From positions 1 through 6,494 of the forward strand of contig CAIVYX010000292.1 of assembly GCA_903910245.1 (NCBI GenBank): a stretch of 6,494 nucleotides of DNA, read 5' to 3'. This document shows, piece after piece, positions 5,337 to 6,494 of the stretch (its first letter is position 1; every line of letters starts with the position of its first letter). The notes under the pieces were generated by a model that saw only the letters and a list, made by a program, of their open reading frames with translations, had not been told where the DNA came from and ran no database searches. This DNA is from an uncultured Opitutia bacterium (GTDB taxonomy: Bacteria; Verrucomicrobiota; Verrucomicrobiia; Opitutales; UBA953). The translations under genes were made by a program, and so were the position numbers.

Positions 5337-6494
5337 TTATTCGCCGGACAAGCCGCCGCGCTTGCCGCTGAGCAACGAGGCGCCGATGAGCGCAGCCGAG
5401 AGGAACGCCATGGACCAAACCCCGAGGGCCGCGGCCAGTTGCGGCCCGTCGCCGAGCGCGCTCATGAGGGAGAAGGTCGCCTTGGTGATGGGGAAATGCT
5501 CCGCGCGCTGGGCGAGAATCAGGCTGTCGCTGACCTCGAGCATCGAGAAGGCGAACGCCAGCACGCCGCCGGCGGCGAGGTGCGCCCCGAGCAAGGGCAG
5601 GGAGATACGGCGCAGGGTGGACCAGCCCGAGGCTCCCATGGAACGCGCGGCCTGTTCGAGCACGGGGTCGCACTGTTGGAGGCCAGCAATCGCCGCCCGC
5701 GTCACGTAGGGTAGACGCCGGACCGCATAAGCGAGCCCGAGCAGCAGGAGCGGGCTGCCGCCGGCGCCAACGAGGATGGCGAAGGGTTTGCCTTCTTGGG
5801 ACAGCGACAGGTAGCCGAAAGCCAACACGAGACCCGGCACGGCGAGCGGTAACATCGTGAGGGTGTCGAGCAGATGGCGGATGCGCAGGTCGGATCGGGC
5901 GATGACCCACGCGGCGGCGACACCCATGACCACCGCGATGGCGGTGGCTAATCCAGCATAGGATAGGCTGTTCTGGATTGAAGGCACGACCAAGGCGCTG
6001 CCGAGCGCTTCCTGCCAGTGCGCCAGCGTCAGTTCGGCCGGCAGCACGGAGTTATGCCAATGGCCGGAGACCGACATGAGGATCACTCCAAGGTGCGGTA
6101 GGCAGGCCAATGCCGCGACGCCGGCGAAGAGCCCGCTGCATGCCCACCCGCGCCAGCCGAGCAGCGGCTGCGGGGTTAAGCGCAGGCTCGGGCGGGGCGC
6201 GGCGCCGTGCCGGCCGCTGCCGAACAGGAGCTTGGACGCCAGGAAGACGCCGCTGGCCACGACCAGCACGATGGTGGTGAGGGCGTAGGGCAGCGGATTA
6301 CGGTCGAGGTTCTTGATGCCGTCCAGGATCTGCACCGGCGCCACGCGTGGGAAGTCGAAGACGAGTGGCACGCCGAGCTCCGTGAAGGCCCATATGAAGA
6401 CGAGTGCTGCGCCAGCAAACAGTCCCGGGGTGATGATGGGTAGAGTCACCCGCGTGAGCCGCCGCCAGGGCGAGCAGCCGAGGTTGGCCGCGGC
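5337..6494 (-). CDS. ABC importer permease, two-domain Fe(III)/FbpB type (5' partial)
   Basis: Inner-membrane channel subunit of a binding-protein-dependent ABC importer. The 385 visible residues are the C-terminal part; the frame is open to the window edge. The GTG at 6449 is an internal Val codon, not the start. Two EAA loops, where the ATPase docks, are visible: the first at the edge (AAANLGCSPWRRLTRVTLP, its Glu falling just outside), the second EQAARSMGASGWSTLRRISL followed by P, visible residues 280-300. Gly and I/V-x-L-P spacing is canonical in both. About eight membrane helices can be seen (near 24-46, 68-90, 118-142, 175-199, 208-232, 240-257, 303-326, 352-376): the last two of domain one and six of domain two. 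Two fused permease domains with TELGVPLVFDFPRV and LPLAVPGLVLAFGY fit Fe(III) transporters; related systems for putrescine, thiamine or aminoethylphosphonate are alternatives. Full length is expected near 500-560 residues. It is probably the last gene of its operon. Confidence 0.93.
   Translation of the reverse strand, partial: AAANLGCSPWRRLTRVTLPIITPGLFAGAALVFIWAFTELGVPLVFDFPRVAPVQILDGIKNLDRNPLPYALTTIVLVVASGVFLASKLLFGSGRHGAAPRPSLRLTPQPLLGWRGWACSGLFAGVAALACLPHLGVILMSVSGHWHNSVLPAELTLAHWQEALGSALVVPSIQNSLSYAGLATAIAVVMGVAAAWVIARSDLRIRHLLDTLTMLPLAVPGLVLAFGYLSLSQEGKPFAILVGAGGSPLLLLGLAYAVRRLPYVTRAAIAGLQQCDPVLEQAARSMGASGWSTLRRISLPLLGAHLAAGGVLAFAFSMLEVSDSLILAQRAEHFPITKATFSLMSALGDGPQLAAALGVWSMAFLSAALIGASLLSGKRGGLSGE
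5595..5657 (-). other. EAA loop of the second permease domain
   Basis: The loop reads E-Q-A-A-x3-G-x9-I-x-L-P, with Gln in place of the first Ala of the consensus E-A-A-x3-G-x9-I-x-L-P. It is the cytoplasmic coupling loop that contacts the ABC ATPase. Confidence 0.9.
6438..6494 (-). other. EAA loop of the first permease domain, cut by the window edge
   Basis: The first visible codons (A-A-A-N-L-G) match E-A-A-x3-G without the leading Glu, and V-T-L-P follows at the right distance (Gly +10). The expected Glu codon would be the three bases just beyond 6494. This proves the coding frame runs through the edge. Confidence 0.88.

Noticed and set aside
5322..5339. TAAGC/GCTTA hairpin as an intrinsic terminator
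   Set aside because: A 5-bp mixed stem with an 8-nt loop and no U-tract is too weak.
5230..5910. 226-codon minus-strand frame within the permease gene
   Set aside because: It is an Arg/Pro/Ala-rich out-of-frame shadow of the permease, which has clear EAA motifs and membrane helices.
6447..6449. GTG as the start codon of the permease
   Set aside because: The codon is the Val of the V-T-L-P end of an EAA loop; 15 further in-frame codons upstream complete that loop.

Overview
The window looks like chromosomal DNA from a high-GC Gram-negative bacterium, most likely a Verrucomicrobiota member of the Opitutae/Opitutaceae type. This rests on a large PEP-CTERM surface protein with autotransporter-associated beta-strand repeats, a combination common in that group, together with a bL9 that carries a long charged tail. 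The placement is an inference; no rRNA or other phylogenetic marker except bL9 is present.

Layout: (1) 3-566, plus strand: rplI, ribosomal protein bL9. (2) 587-614: a strong hairpin with U-tracts on both sides, serving as a bidirectional terminator between rplI and the convergent gene. (3) 635-2149, minus strand: a secreted endonuclease/exonuclease/phosphatase (EEP) family protein with almost the full catalytic residue set and an extra C-terminal domain. (4) 2150-2357: a 208-nt divergent intergenic region with an AT-rich promoter-like patch and a 7-bp inverted repeat. (5) 2358-5324, plus strand: a 988-residue exported PEP-CTERM protein with an N-terminal beta-rich domain, a beta-strand-repeat middle and an exosortase sorting signal. 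(6) 5337-6494, minus strand: the C-terminal part of a two-domain ABC importer permease of the Fe(III)/FbpB type. Its 5' end lies outside the window, and the window edge falls inside its first EAA loop.

How the genes work together: rplI belongs to the translation machinery and ends its transcription unit here. The EEP protein and the PEP-CTERM protein are divergently transcribed, both carry signal peptides, and both should act outside the cytoplasm. They could share a control region, but a functional link is only a hypothesis. The permease is probably the last gene of a separate minus-strand transport operon whose other genes are upstream, beyond position 6494.

I found no RNA gene, CRISPR array, insertion sequence or prophage feature. 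I see no clearly new multi-gene system. The best leads are a substitution in the EEP active-site support residue, the divergent secreted pair, and the composite architecture of the PEP-CTERM protein.
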